Below are positions 35,756-43,208 of a DNA stretch of 64,000 nt, piece by piece. The stretch covers positions 1 through 64,000 of the forward strand of contig NKIP01000018.1 of NCBI GenBank assembly GCA_002256145.1, written 5' to 3'. The notes beneath the pieces were generated by a model. It was given only the letters and a program-made list of their open reading frames with translations. It made no database searches and had not been told where the DNA came from. Position 1 is the stretch's first letter. The number at the start of each line of letters is the position of its first letter. A program made the position numbers and the translations under genes. The DNA comes from Comamonadaceae bacterium PBBC1. Its GTDB lineage: Bacteria > Pseudomonadota > Gammaproteobacteria > Burkholderiales > Burkholderiaceae_C.

Positions 35756-36074
35756 GGTGCTTGGCTGCTTGAATTTTTTGACCTCACGGTGGCCTATTGA
35801 TCTGGCACGCTGAAGTTTGAAATGTGTGAGGCATGTCATCTTGTAGGTCTGCACTCGAAGAGTCCGACGTTTGGCAGCTTCGGCACAGACCCATGTCGTG
35901 GTCTTTGATCGCCGACCTACAACATCTTTGAGCATTGAAAACTTCACAGGGCTGAATCAATAGGCTGCTGGTGCAGGCCACTCCAAACTGACGTGGTTTC
36001 AGATTTCAGGTGTTGTCGCTCATGTGTCATCTCTGAAAACTATGGTGCAGTGCGAGCGTTGCTAGACTGAATTC
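35756..36074. other. Intergenic stretch between Fic and MerR genes
   Basis: This 319-base gap holds a short inverted-repeat element (35841-35922) and the promoter region of the MerR gene, where TAGACT at 36063-36068 is a plausible -10 hexamer. A short minus-strand open frame at 35784-35981 has no recognisable similarity, poor initiation context and contains the inverted-repeat element, so I do not call it a gene. No tRNA or other RNA fold is seen. Confidence 0.6.
35841..35922. repeat. MITE-like inverted-repeat element
   Basis: An 82-base unit bounded by a perfect 9-bp inverted repeat (ttgtaggtc at 35841-35849, gacctacaa at 35914-35922) and flanked on both sides by CATC (35837-35840 and 35923-35926), which looks like a 4-bp target duplication. 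The interior has no coding potential. These are the hallmarks of a miniature inverted-repeat transposable element or a deleted insertion sequence. Only one copy is in the window, so repetitiveness is not shown. Confidence 0.4.
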
Positions 36075-36434
36075 ATGCGCATTTCAGAACTCTCAGCCAC
36101 AACCCAGGTGTCAGTGCATCGCTTGCGGCGCTACGAAGCGGCAGGCTTGATTGCGAGCCAGCGCTTGCCCAACGGCTATCGTGATTACGACGAGAAAACG
36201 GTCCGACATGTGGTTTTCATCGCCATGTCCAGGCAGATGGGTTTTTCGCTGCCCTTCATCGGCGAGTATTTGCCGCGCTACAAAACGGGCAAATTGTCGG
36301 CGCAAGACATGGTCGAGGCGATCTTGGTGCGCGTAGCCGAGATTGACCAACTCATGACCGAGCAACAAGCACTTCGCAAAAAACTGATGGACCACATCGG
36401 GTGGTTCAAAACCCATGCCAGGAGAAAACAATGA
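36075..36434 (+). CDS. MerR family transcriptional regulator
   Basis: A 119-residue MerR-type regulator. The N-terminal helix-turn-helix and wing (MRISELSATTQVSVHRLRRYE, then LPNGYRDYDE) are clear, followed by a long helix for dimerisation; the C-terminus lacks cysteines, so it is not a mercury or other soft-metal sensor. The next gene, a PaaI-type thioesterase, overlaps its stop codon by ATGA, so the two form an operon and the regulator probably controls itself and the thioesterase. Confidence 0.92.
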   Translation: MRISELSATTQVSVHRLRRYEAAGLIASQRLPNGYRDYDEKTVRHVVFIAMSRQMGFSLPFIGEYLPRYKTGKLSAQDMVEAILVRVAEIDQLMTEQQALRKKLMDHIGWFKTHARRKQ

Positions 36435-36838
36435 GCCCACTTGAGATGCTGAAAAAAATCAACGCCATGGCCGAATTCAAACGCTGGTGTGGCATCGAAG
36501 TGACGGTGGCTGAACCCGGTTTTGTGGAAATCCAGATGCCCTGGCGGCCTGAGGTCGGCCAGTACTCGGGTTTCTTGCACGCGGGCTTGATCGGCACCTT
36601 GATCGATACCGCCTGTGGTTTCGCAGCGGGCACCGTGGCGGGGCCCAATTTGTTGGCCGCGAACTTCTCGGTCAATTGCTTGCGGCCTGCAGTGGGGCAA
36701 AAGTTCATTGCCCGGGCACGGGTGGTCAAACCGGGCAAGACGCAGGTGTTCACCAGCTGCGATTTGTTTGCCGTGGATGCAGAAGGCGAGAAGTTGGTGG
36801 CGAATGGTCAAACACTGCTGACGGTGATTGCCGCGTGA
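36431..36838 (+). CDS. PaaI family thioesterase
   Basis: A 135-residue hot-dog-fold acyl-CoA thioesterase. The family core HAGLIGTLIDTACGFAA holds the catalytic acidic residue, followed by NFSVNCLRPAVGQKFIARARV. It would hydrolyse small or aromatic acyl-CoA thioesters in the cytoplasm. The ATG overlaps the merR stop codon (ATGA), so translation is coupled. The physiological acyl-CoA is unknown. Confidence 0.92.
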   Translation: MSPLEMLKKINAMAEFKRWCGIEVTVAEPGFVEIQMPWRPEVGQYSGFLHAGLIGTLIDTACGFAAGTVAGPNLLAANFSVNCLRPAVGQKFIARARVVKPGKTQVFTSCDLFAVDAEGEKLVANGQTLLTVIAA

Positions 36839-36933
36839 CCTACGTAACGCGGTGAATGCACTTCAGTGATCGCCACCACCCGTGGCTTAAAAAAGCGACA
36901 ATATTTGTCCAATCTATTGAGCAAGTCACAGCC

Positions 36934-37188
36934 ATGCGAATCATCCGTTATTCCGAAGCGCGCAAGGGGCTGAAGTCCGTGCTGGATGGCGAGCAAGCCG
37001 ATGCCGACATCACCATCATCACCCGACGCGACGGGGGTGATGTGGTGGTCATGTCCATGGCGCATTACCAAAGCTTGGCTGAAACCCTTTACCTGCTGTC
37101 CAGCCCCGCCAATTCAGCGCACTTGGCGGCATCCATTGCCGAACACAAAGCATGCAAAGTCAAACGACGCCAAATGCTGTCTGCATGA
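36934..37188 (+). CDS. yefM: YefM/Phd family antitoxin
   Basis: An 84-residue Phd/YefM-type antitoxin. It begins MRIIRYSEARKGLKSVLD, the DNA-binding Phd fold, with RRDGGDVVVMSMAHYQSLAETLYLLSSP, the conserved core seen in YefM, followed by a charged C-terminal tail which would wrap the toxin. It would neutralise YoeB and repress its own operon. The downstream toxin frame is disrupted, so the antitoxin may be expressed without an active partner. Confidence 0.93.
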   Translation: MRIIRYSEARKGLKSVLDGEQADADITIITRRDGGDVVVMSMAHYQSLAETLYLLSSPANSAHLAASIAEHKACKVKRRQMLSA

Positions 37189-37447
37189 GCCGGGAATTGC
37201 ATTCACTTCGCTTGCCTACGCCGATGACCTGTACATGCAAAGGCAGGATAAAAAGACACTCAAACTAATCAAGCTGTTGAGCGATGCCGTCCGGCGCGAC
37301 CCGTTTGCCGGTATTGGCAAGCCCGAGCCGCTGCTGGGCAATTTGTCTGGTTATTGGTCGCGACGCATCGACGACGTGCATCGACTGGTCTACGCCGTAG
37401 ACGATGTGGAATTGACGGTGATCGCCTGTCGGGGGCATTACCAGTAA
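37185..37447 (+). pseudogene. yoeB: YoeB/Txe-type toxin with early frameshift
   Basis: The body of a YoeB ribosome-dependent mRNA interferase is intact (FTSLAYADDLYMQRQDKK, GIGKPEPLLGNLSGYWSRRI, HRLVYAVDDVEL, CRGHYQ), with Glu, Arg, His and Tyr of the active site kept. The expected start, ATG 37185 overlapping the antitoxin stop as ATGA, reads MSREL and then runs out of frame: one base appears missing near 37198-37200, since adding a G restores MSRELAFTSLAYADD. In the body frame there is no ATG or good start before residue 17. It is a recent single-base lesion or a sequencing error. The usual Trp at LYW is Met. Confidence 0.75.
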
Positions 37448-37452
37448 GCGGT

Positions 37453-38865
37453 TCATCCACCCTGCGAGGGTGCAATGTCGGCCTTTGGATGCAGTTTCAG
37501 CCGAATGGCTTGTGCAGGCCGCAAAGTCACCGCCAGATCGCCTTCGGGCCATTGGGCACCTTCAGGCCATTCCAACCGGAAACGCTGCATCAGCATTGCC
37601 GCTATCAAGCCCATTTCGAGCATGGCAAAGTGCTGGCCAATGCACACCCGGGGGCCGGTGCCAAACGGTATCCACACACCTCGCGGGGTGTCAGGTGCAC
37701 TAGGCAAAAAACGTTCAGGCTTGAAGTCATCGGGTGATTCGAACCAGCGTGGATCGCGCTGGATCACATAAGGCGTGAAGGCGAGCAGATGGCCTTGGGG
37801 CACGGTCCATGGGCCGACTTGGAGATCTTGGAGTGCGCGACGTGTGAACAAGACGGCTGCAGGCGGGTACAGGCGTAAGGCTTCTTTGAGGCTGGCTTGC
37901 AGCCACGGCATTTGCTGCAAGCTGGCGGGTGTCGGTATTTGACCCTGCAGCACCGCATCGACTTCGGCGTGGATGCGCTCGGCCACATCGGGATGGCGAG
38001 CGATCAGGCCGCTCCACCAGTTCATGGCGGTGGCCGTGGTTTCATGACCGGCCTGAAACATCACCATGCTCTGGTCGTGCAGTTCCTTTGTGCTCAGGCT
38101 CTGCTCGGGATTCTCAGGATCTCTGGCGAGTCGCAGCATGGTCAGCAGGTCATGGCCATCGTCGCTGGCCATCGATTGTTGGGCTTGGATGTGTTGCTGG
38201 ATCACCAAGTCCAAGGTCTGTTTGGCTTGGCGCATTTTGCGCACAGCCGGCAAGGGCATCCACAGCGGCCATGAAAACGGTTTGAACATCTCAGAAAAGC
38301 CCGAATGGCTCAAAGTCTGGATGGCCTGCGACACGGGCCGCGCATCCCGGACTTGGTGCGATCCAAACAAGGCGCGCAAGATTACATCCAGCGTCATGTC
38401 CGTCATGAGGGCGTCCATGTCCACGCTTTGGCCGCCAACGCGCTGCTCGAGTGCGCTCAATGCATCGTGGGTGGCAGACGTCATCAAGTTGGCGTAACCT
38501 GCCACGCGCTTGGGTGTGAATCCGGGTTGCAGCATGCGGCGCTGGCGCTGCCATTGCACGCCTTCGGTCACCAGCACACTTTGTCCCATGGCGATACTGA
38601 AGACTTGGGTGGCGCGTTCCCAGCGGATGAGCGCGTCGGCTTGGTCTACCAGCACTTGACGCACCCAATCGGGATGAAAAACGTGGACGATGTGTTCGTT
38701 CAAGATTTGCACTTGTGCGATGTCGGGGTATTGGTTTTGCAAGCGCGTGACATAGCCCAAATAGTCGGCTCGCATGGTGCGCAAGAGGCTCAGCCCCCAC
38801 AGTGGTCCCGCTTTGCCGGGGATGCGATTGGCTTCGGTGTGTGTGTTCATGCAGCGATCTTGCAT
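37453..38865 (-). CDS. Cytochrome P450
   Basis: A 470-residue P450 monooxygenase. The haem-thiolate loop FGTGPRVCIGQHFA lies near residue 405, the I-helix oxygen motif AGHETTATAM near 275, and the K-helix ExxR in KEALRLYPP near 327; the perf motif is PERFLPS. This is a bacterial class with similarity to CYP102/CYP110-like fatty-acid or terpene hydroxylases, but no redox partner is adjacent. ATG 38850 is an alternative start. It ends 5 bases from the yoeB frame. The divergent AraC-type gene and the operator between them suggest shared control. Confidence 0.95.
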   Translation of the reverse strand: MQDRCMNTHTEANRIPGKAGPLWGLSLLRTMRADYLGYVTRLQNQYPDIAQVQILNEHIVHVFHPDWVRQVLVDQADALIRWERATQVFSIAMGQSVLVTEGVQWQRQRRMLQPGFTPKRVAGYANLMTSATHDALSALEQRVGGQSVDMDALMTDMTLDVILRALFGSHQVRDARPVSQAIQTLSHSGFSEMFKPFSWPLWMPLPAVRKMRQAKQTLDLVIQQHIQAQQSMASDDGHDLLTMLRLARDPENPEQSLSTKELHDQSMVMFQAGHETTATAMNWWSGLIARHPDVAERIHAEVDAVLQGQIPTPASLQQMPWLQASLKEALRLYPPAAVLFTRRALQDLQVGPWTVPQGHLLAFTPYVIQRDPRWFESPDDFKPERFLPSAPDTPRGVWIPFGTGPRVCIGQHFAMLEMGLIAAMLMQRFRLEWPEGAQWPEGDLAVTLRPAQAIRLKLHPKADIAPSQGG

Positions 38866-38922
38866 GGCTGGTCCCGTAGTGTCTTGAATAGAGTCGACAC
38901 TTTAGGGTTATAAATTGACTGT

Positions 38923-38948
38923 AAATAAGTCATTGTATATACTTATTT
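38923..38948. promoter_or_regulatory. Inverted repeat, candidate operator of the AraC-type gene
   Basis: The AT-rich sequence aaataagt-N10-acttattt has perfect 8-bp arms separated by one helical turn and ends two bases before the ATG of the AraC-type gene. It lies in the divergent region with the P450 gene. Its place over the ribosome binding region of the AraC-type gene fits autorepression; the repeat is a good protein site rather than a terminator. Confidence 0.45.
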
Positions 38949-38949
38949 C

Positions 38950-39882
38950 ATGTCAGAAGATGAAGCCACCCGCAGTTTTTCGCCAGTGCAAACCTGGCTG
39001 CCACCGTGGGGCTTGATGGCCTGCGTGCGGGCGGTGATTCGGCGCAGCACGGTAGGCGTGGCGCTCTCTGGGATGGACCTTTGGGGGCACTATCCTGCAG
39101 GCCCAGTGTGCGCGATCAGTTGTCTTTTTGAGGGAACGGCCGAGATGCTGGCGGCGGGTTGCGGTGCAGACCCGCACGCCCCTCGCCAGTCTGTGCCGGT
39201 GCTGGCGGTGACGGGTCCGCACAGCTTGCCCCGCAACATCCTCTATGGCCCTGAAGTAGATGGTGTGATGGTCATTCTTTACCCTGATGCTTGGTGGGCT
39301 TTGACCGGGATAGCACCGGAAACCTTGAGCAACCAACTCGTGGACGCACACTGTGTGTTGCCCCCGGACTTGCTGGCGGTGTGTCTGCGAATGCGTCAAG
39401 GCGGCGATGCCGATAGCCGTGTGCAAACTTTCTTTGAGGGAATGCAAACGCTGTGGAAAGCGCAGGGCCATGACCGTCTGAGCCCTGCAACGCCACCACG
39501 CCAATGGCCATCAACGATTACGCCCTGGATGGAGTCCATGGCCTTGCGTGCTGCAGCGACAGGTTGGGGCCGCAGCCTGCGGCAGTCCGAGCGCCGCATC
39601 AAGCAGTGGACGGGGTGGTCCCTTCGCAAATTGCAAGGGTCGGCGCGCGGTGAGGACGCTTTTTTTGCCGTGATGGAGGCCATGCTAGAAGAACGCTTGG
39701 ACTGGACACAGATCGCCTTGGACAACGGGTTTTCAGACCAAAGCCACTTCATCCGCGAGACCCGTCGCATTACCGGCTTCAGCCCCGAGGCCTTGCGCCA
39801 CGGATACCTGCACGAAGAGGCTTTTTGGATTTACCGGGCATGGGCGCAGTTGGCGGGGTATGAGGTGCCAGCCCAGCGATGA
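38950..39882 (+). CDS. AraC family transcriptional regulator
   Basis: A 310-residue regulator with a C-terminal AraC-type double helix-turn-helix (about residues 200-285), seen in RSLRQSERRIKQWTGWSLRKLQ and WTQIALDNGFSDQSHFIRETRRITGFSPEALR. The N-terminal domain has little similarity to the sugar-binding cupin type and may sense a hydrophobic ligand. It is divergent from the cytochrome P450 gene, with an inverted repeat between them. Probable role: control of the P450 and of itself. Confidence 0.88.
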   Translation: MSEDEATRSFSPVQTWLPPWGLMACVRAVIRRSTVGVALSGMDLWGHYPAGPVCAISCLFEGTAEMLAAGCGADPHAPRQSVPVLAVTGPHSLPRNILYGPEVDGVMVILYPDAWWALTGIAPETLSNQLVDAHCVLPPDLLAVCLRMRQGGDADSRVQTFFEGMQTLWKAQGHDRLSPATPPRQWPSTITPWMESMALRAAATGWGRSLRQSERRIKQWTGWSLRKLQGSARGEDAFFAVMEAMLEERLDWTQIALDNGFSDQSHFIRETRRITGFSPEALRHGYLHEEAFWIYRAWAQLAGYEVPAQR

Positions 39883-39991
39883 GTCGACACGCATTGCTTG
39901 GCGAGATGACGCAGCGGTGCCAGAACGAGCCCATGTCGGACTTTGCGCGTACCCACCGACCCAATGCGCCACTTTTCATGATGTCCTTGCT

Positions 39992-40819
39992 TCAGCCCCC
40001 AGCCCACGATTGCAGTGTTTTTGCGACCAGGCCATCCGGCGCTGTGACGCATTCCAGCACCGAAAAATGATCGGCATGGGCCACCGCCGAGCACTGCGCC
40101 ACATTGCCTTGAAGCTGCCACAAACGCGCCATGTCCTGGCTTTGGGCATGAAACGCCGGGGTTTCGGTGTCGCCCCACATGAACAAGGCTGGGGCGGCAC
40201 CCGGCCGCACACGGTGTGTGGGTGAGCAGTCCTTTGCCGAGTCGGTATCGAGTTTCAGGCGGGTGTTGAGCGTGGTGTCCAGAAGGGGCTGGAGGTCGTA
40301 CACGCCGCTGATGGCCACGACACCTGCAATCGGCAGCGGTGATGTGGTGGCGGCTTGTTGCAAGGCCAGCTCAATGGCCAGATGGGCACCTGCGGAATGA
40401 CCGCAGAGCACGATGGAGCCAGTGCGGCCTCGTTCGCTTTGATGGGTGGCGATTTTTTTCAAAGCCTGCGCAGCCGAGGCCACGATGCCCGCCACGCTCA
40501 CTTCGGGGCACAAGGGGTAGTTGACCAGTGCCATGTCCCAGCCCATGGCGTTGAATGCGGGTGCCAGGAATCGGAACTGCGATTTGTCGCGTGACTGCCA
40601 GTAACCCGCATGAAAGTAGACCACGGTGCCCTGTGCCTTGGCGTCGCTGGAGTGCACATCTATCACTTCGCGTGCATGCTGGCCATAAGGCAGGTCCAGT
40701 TCCCAGCCGGGCATCGTCAGCGCTTGGACATTGCAGGCTTCAAAGCGGGCCAGCAACTCGACAAAGCTTTCGCGCATCTGGCCTGTGACGTACTGGAATT
40801 CGGCGGTGTTGGGGTGCAT
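39992..40819 (-). CDS. Alpha/beta hydrolase, kynurenine formamidase-like
   Basis: A 275-residue alpha/beta-fold hydrolase. It has the oxyanion motif FHAGYWQSRDKSQF (HGGYW type), nucleophile elbow GHSAGAHLA near residue 145, the acid in MWGDTETPAF and the catalytic His in AHADHFSVLE, in the order seen in arylformamidases of the KynB-like alpha/beta class. ATG 40819 gives the family length; the frame runs further upstream over the promoter. It is divergent from the sulfatase gene with a LysR-type operator between. Substrate may be an N-formyl or ester bond, not proven. Confidence 0.83.
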   Translation of the reverse strand: MHPNTAEFQYVTGQMRESFVELLARFEACNVQALTMPGWELDLPYGQHAREVIDVHSSDAKAQGTVVYFHAGYWQSRDKSQFRFLAPAFNAMGWDMALVNYPLCPEVSVAGIVASAAQALKKIATHQSERGRTGSIVLCGHSAGAHLAIELALQQAATTSPLPIAGVVAISGVYDLQPLLDTTLNTRLKLDTDSAKDCSPTHRVRPGAAPALFMWGDTETPAFHAQSQDMARLWQLQGNVAQCSAVAHADHFSVLECVTAPDGLVAKTLQSWAGG

Positions 40820-40879
40820 GGGTGCCAGTGTATTCAGTTGAGCCGGCGCAAGGGCTGCCCTTGGGCTTGATTGAAATTC

Positions 40880-40906
40880 AAGCCGATAACCCGTGGTAAT
40901 CGGCTT
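40880..40906. promoter_or_regulatory. LysR-type operator upstream of the sulfatase gene
   Basis: AAGCCGATAACC-CGT-GGTAATCGGCTT is a 27-bp inverted repeat with 11 of 12 matched positions per arm and contains T-N11-A. The core ATAACC-N3-GGTAAT also occurs at 44311-44325 and 63850-63864. Reading toward the sulfatase gene, the 37 bases from 40886 to 40922 match the TctC upstream region (44325 back to 44289) at 31 positions. Core type resembles the ATAACC box of PcaQ-like LysR proteins. Confidence 0.7.
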
Positions 40907-40988
40907 TAAAAAATACGATTGGATGGCGGGCCGTGCTCTGCCTAGGATGGGCCATCGTTCACTTGTGCCTGCACCAGGCCCCGCCGTC

Positions 40989-42698
40989 ATGACCCAACGC
41001 GTCAAGAACATCCTTTTCATCATGTGTGATCAGCTGCGTGCCGATCACCTGTCCTGCTATGGACACCCCAAGCTGCAGACACCCCATCTGGATGGGCTGG
41101 CCCAGCGGGGCATGATCTTTGACAACGCCTATGTGCAGTCGCCCGTGTGCGGGCCTTCGCGCATGAGCTATTACACCGGTCGCTACATGCAGTCGCACGG
41201 TGTGAGCTGGAACTTCGTTCCGCTCAAGGCAGGCGAGATGACACTCGGTGACCACCTGCGTCCGCTGGGTGTGCGTTCGGTGCTGATTGGCAAGACCCAC
41301 ATGCGCGGCGATTCTTCCGGCATGTCGCGATTGGGCATCGATCCTGAGTCTCAGATCGGTGTCCGCATCGCCGAGTGCGGTTTTGACCCCTACGAGCGCG
41401 ACGATGGCATTCACCCGTTTTCTGGCCACGACCCAGACCCCAATTACAACCTTTACCTGCGCAAGCAAGGCTTTGGGGGCGACAACCCCTGGGAGGAATG
41501 GGCCAACACCGTGGTGGATGAGCAAGGCCAGTTCCGCTCAGGTTGGTACCTGAAGTACAGCCACCTGCCCGCCCGCATCCCGAATGAACATTCCGAGACG
41601 CCCTACACCACGCGCCGGGCCATGGACTTCATGCGCGAAGCGGGTGACCAGCCCTGGGTGGCGCACCTGTCTTTCATCAAGCCGCACTGGCCCTACGTGG
41701 TGCCCAAGCCCTATGCAGGCATGTACAAACCCGAGGACGCGCTGCCTGTGGTGCGGTCCGAGGGCGAGCTCAAGGACCCGCATCCGGTCTATGCCGCCAT
41801 GACACACCACCGGGTCTCGCGCACCTTTGCCAAGCCTGGTGTGCGCGATGCGGTCATGGTGGGCTACATGGGGCTGGTCAAGCAGATCGATGACGAGATG
41901 GGCAAGCTCTTCGCATTCATGGAAGAGCAGGGCCTGATGGACAACACCATGATCGTGTTCTGCGCAGACCATGGCGATTTTTTGGGTGACCACTGGTTGG
42001 GCGACAAGGAGCTGTTCCACCAGCCGGTGGTGCGCACGCCGCTCATCATTTACGACCCCGATACCCGTGCAGACGCCACCCGGGGCACGCGTTGCCAGGC
42101 CCTGGTGGAGGCGGTGGACATCGCGCCCACATTCCTCGATGTGTACGGTGGTAACCCCGTGCCCCACATCATGGATGGCCGTTCCTTGCGCCCCTGGTTG
42201 TTTGGCCAGATGCCGTCTGACTGGCGCGAGATCGCGGTCTGCGAATGCGACTACGCGTTCCAGGATGCCCGCATCGAATTGCAGCAGCCGCCGATTGAGG
42301 CCTGGATGCGCATGGCCTTTGATGGCCGTTGGAAATACGTGCTGTGCGAAGGCCACCGTTCGATGCTGTTTGATCTGCAGTCCGACCCCCATGAGCTGAA
42401 CGATTTGGGTGCCTCGACCGATCCCGAGCATGTGCGCCAACGGGCGCGGTTGCACGAAGCTTTGTTCGAGTGGGCCCGACGTCCTCGCCAGCGTGTCACG
42501 GTGTCGGACGAAATGATCGAGAACACCGAAATCCAGGCACGCATTGCCGAAAACGGCATCCTGATCGGTTATGCCGATGAGGACGATTTGCGGGCGCAGC
42601 GACAGATCTTCAAGCCCCGCTATGCGAGCCATAACCCGTTGGTCAAGGAGGCGCTTGACCGCCTGACGGGCCAGCACCTCACCCCCGAAAAAGCCTGA
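40989..42698 (+). CDS. Sulfatase / phosphonate monoester hydrolase-like enzyme
   Basis: A 569-residue alkaline phosphatase superfamily enzyme of the formylglycine type. The C-x-P-S-R modification motif is in SPVCGPSRMSYYTGRY with Cys54, which would be converted to formylglycine. Metal ligands are seen in MCDQLRADHLSCYG near the N-terminus and in CADHGDFLGDHWLGDKE around residue 325. The C-terminal SMLFDLQSDPHELNDL is typical of arylsulfatases and phosphonate monoester hydrolases, with which the overall layout also agrees. No signal peptide is seen, so it is probably cytoplasmic. ATG 40989 is chosen as the fold begins there. Downstream is a cupin gene. Confidence 0.9.
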   Translation: MTQRVKNILFIMCDQLRADHLSCYGHPKLQTPHLDGLAQRGMIFDNAYVQSPVCGPSRMSYYTGRYMQSHGVSWNFVPLKAGEMTLGDHLRPLGVRSVLIGKTHMRGDSSGMSRLGIDPESQIGVRIAECGFDPYERDDGIHPFSGHDPDPNYNLYLRKQGFGGDNPWEEWANTVVDEQGQFRSGWYLKYSHLPARIPNEHSETPYTTRRAMDFMREAGDQPWVAHLSFIKPHWPYVVPKPYAGMYKPEDALPVVRSEGELKDPHPVYAAMTHHRVSRTFAKPGVRDAVMVGYMGLVKQIDDEMGKLFAFMEEQGLMDNTMIVFCADHGDFLGDHWLGDKELFHQPVVRTPLIIYDPDTRADATRGTRCQALVEAVDIAPTFLDVYGGNPVPHIMDGRSLRPWLFGQMPSDWREIAVCECDYAFQDARIELQQPPIEAWMRMAFDGRWKYVLCEGHRSMLFDLQSDPHELNDLGASTDPEHVRQRARLHEALFEWARRPRQRVTVSDEMIENTEIQARIAENGILIGYADEDDLRAQRQIFKPRYASHNPLVKEALDRLTGQHLTPEKA

Positions 42699-42712
42699 AA
42701 CCGGAGACCCTC

Positions 42713-43171
42713 ATGAGCCCTACTGCCCAACTGCCCGACTGCGACCATTCCCCGACCGGCATCGATGGGGTGACCTGGAACATCATGGGCCAGGTCTACA
42801 CGCCCAAGCAGTACGACGAGCAGCAGTTTGTCTGGCACGCCACCTTCCCGGAAGAGAGCTTTGTGCCGCCGCACACGCACCCCGAGCAGGACGAGTACCT
42901 CAGTCCGCTCAACGGGTCGGTGGATGTGGTGATCAACGGTGTGCGCAGCACGGTGCACACGGGTGAAATTGGCCACCTGCCCAAGGGCATTCCACATGCT
43001 TTCTACAACAACAGTGGCAAGGTGGTGCAAGCCATTTTCTGGGCTGAACCTGCAGGCGAGTTGCCCGCCTTGTACCGGCGCATTCACAACATCGCCAACC
43101 CGCGCAAGGTGACCGAAATCGCGCCGGAATTCGGGGTGGTGTTCGAGCCGCCGATTTCATCGGCCAATTAA
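42713..43171 (+). CDS. Cupin domain protein
   Basis: A 152-residue single-domain cupin. Motif 1 is HTHPEQDEYLSPLNGSVDV with the metal-binding His and Glu residues, motif 2 is GHLPKGIPHAFYNNSG. Such small cupins act as dioxygenases, isomerases or sugar-binding proteins. It starts 14 bases after the sulfatase gene, so the two form one operon, and a strong hairpin follows. It may process the product released by the sulfatase-like enzyme. Confidence 0.9.
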   Translation: MSPTAQLPDCDHSPTGIDGVTWNIMGQVYTPKQYDEQQFVWHATFPEESFVPPHTHPEQDEYLSPLNGSVDVVINGVRSTVHTGEIGHLPKGIPHAFYNNSGKVVQAIFWAEPAGELPALYRRIHNIANPRKVTEIAPEFGVVFEPPISSAN

Positions 43172-43175
43172 TGCC

Positions 43176-43200
43176 AGTGGCCCGGCTCTGCCGGGCCACT
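43176..43200. terminator. Hairpin between convergent cupin and TctC genes
   Basis: A perfect 10-bp stem (agtggcccgg/ccgggccact) with the loop ctctg starts four bases after the cupin stop and ends eight bases before the TctC stop. There is no T-run, but its GC-rich stem between two convergent genes suits a bidirectional terminator. Confidence 0.65.
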
Positions 43201-43208
43201 TGTGGAGA

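Noticed and set aside
35784..35981. 65-codon minus-strand frame in the Fic-MerR gap
   Set aside because: It contains the inverted-repeat element, has no good ribosome binding site and no recognisable motif.
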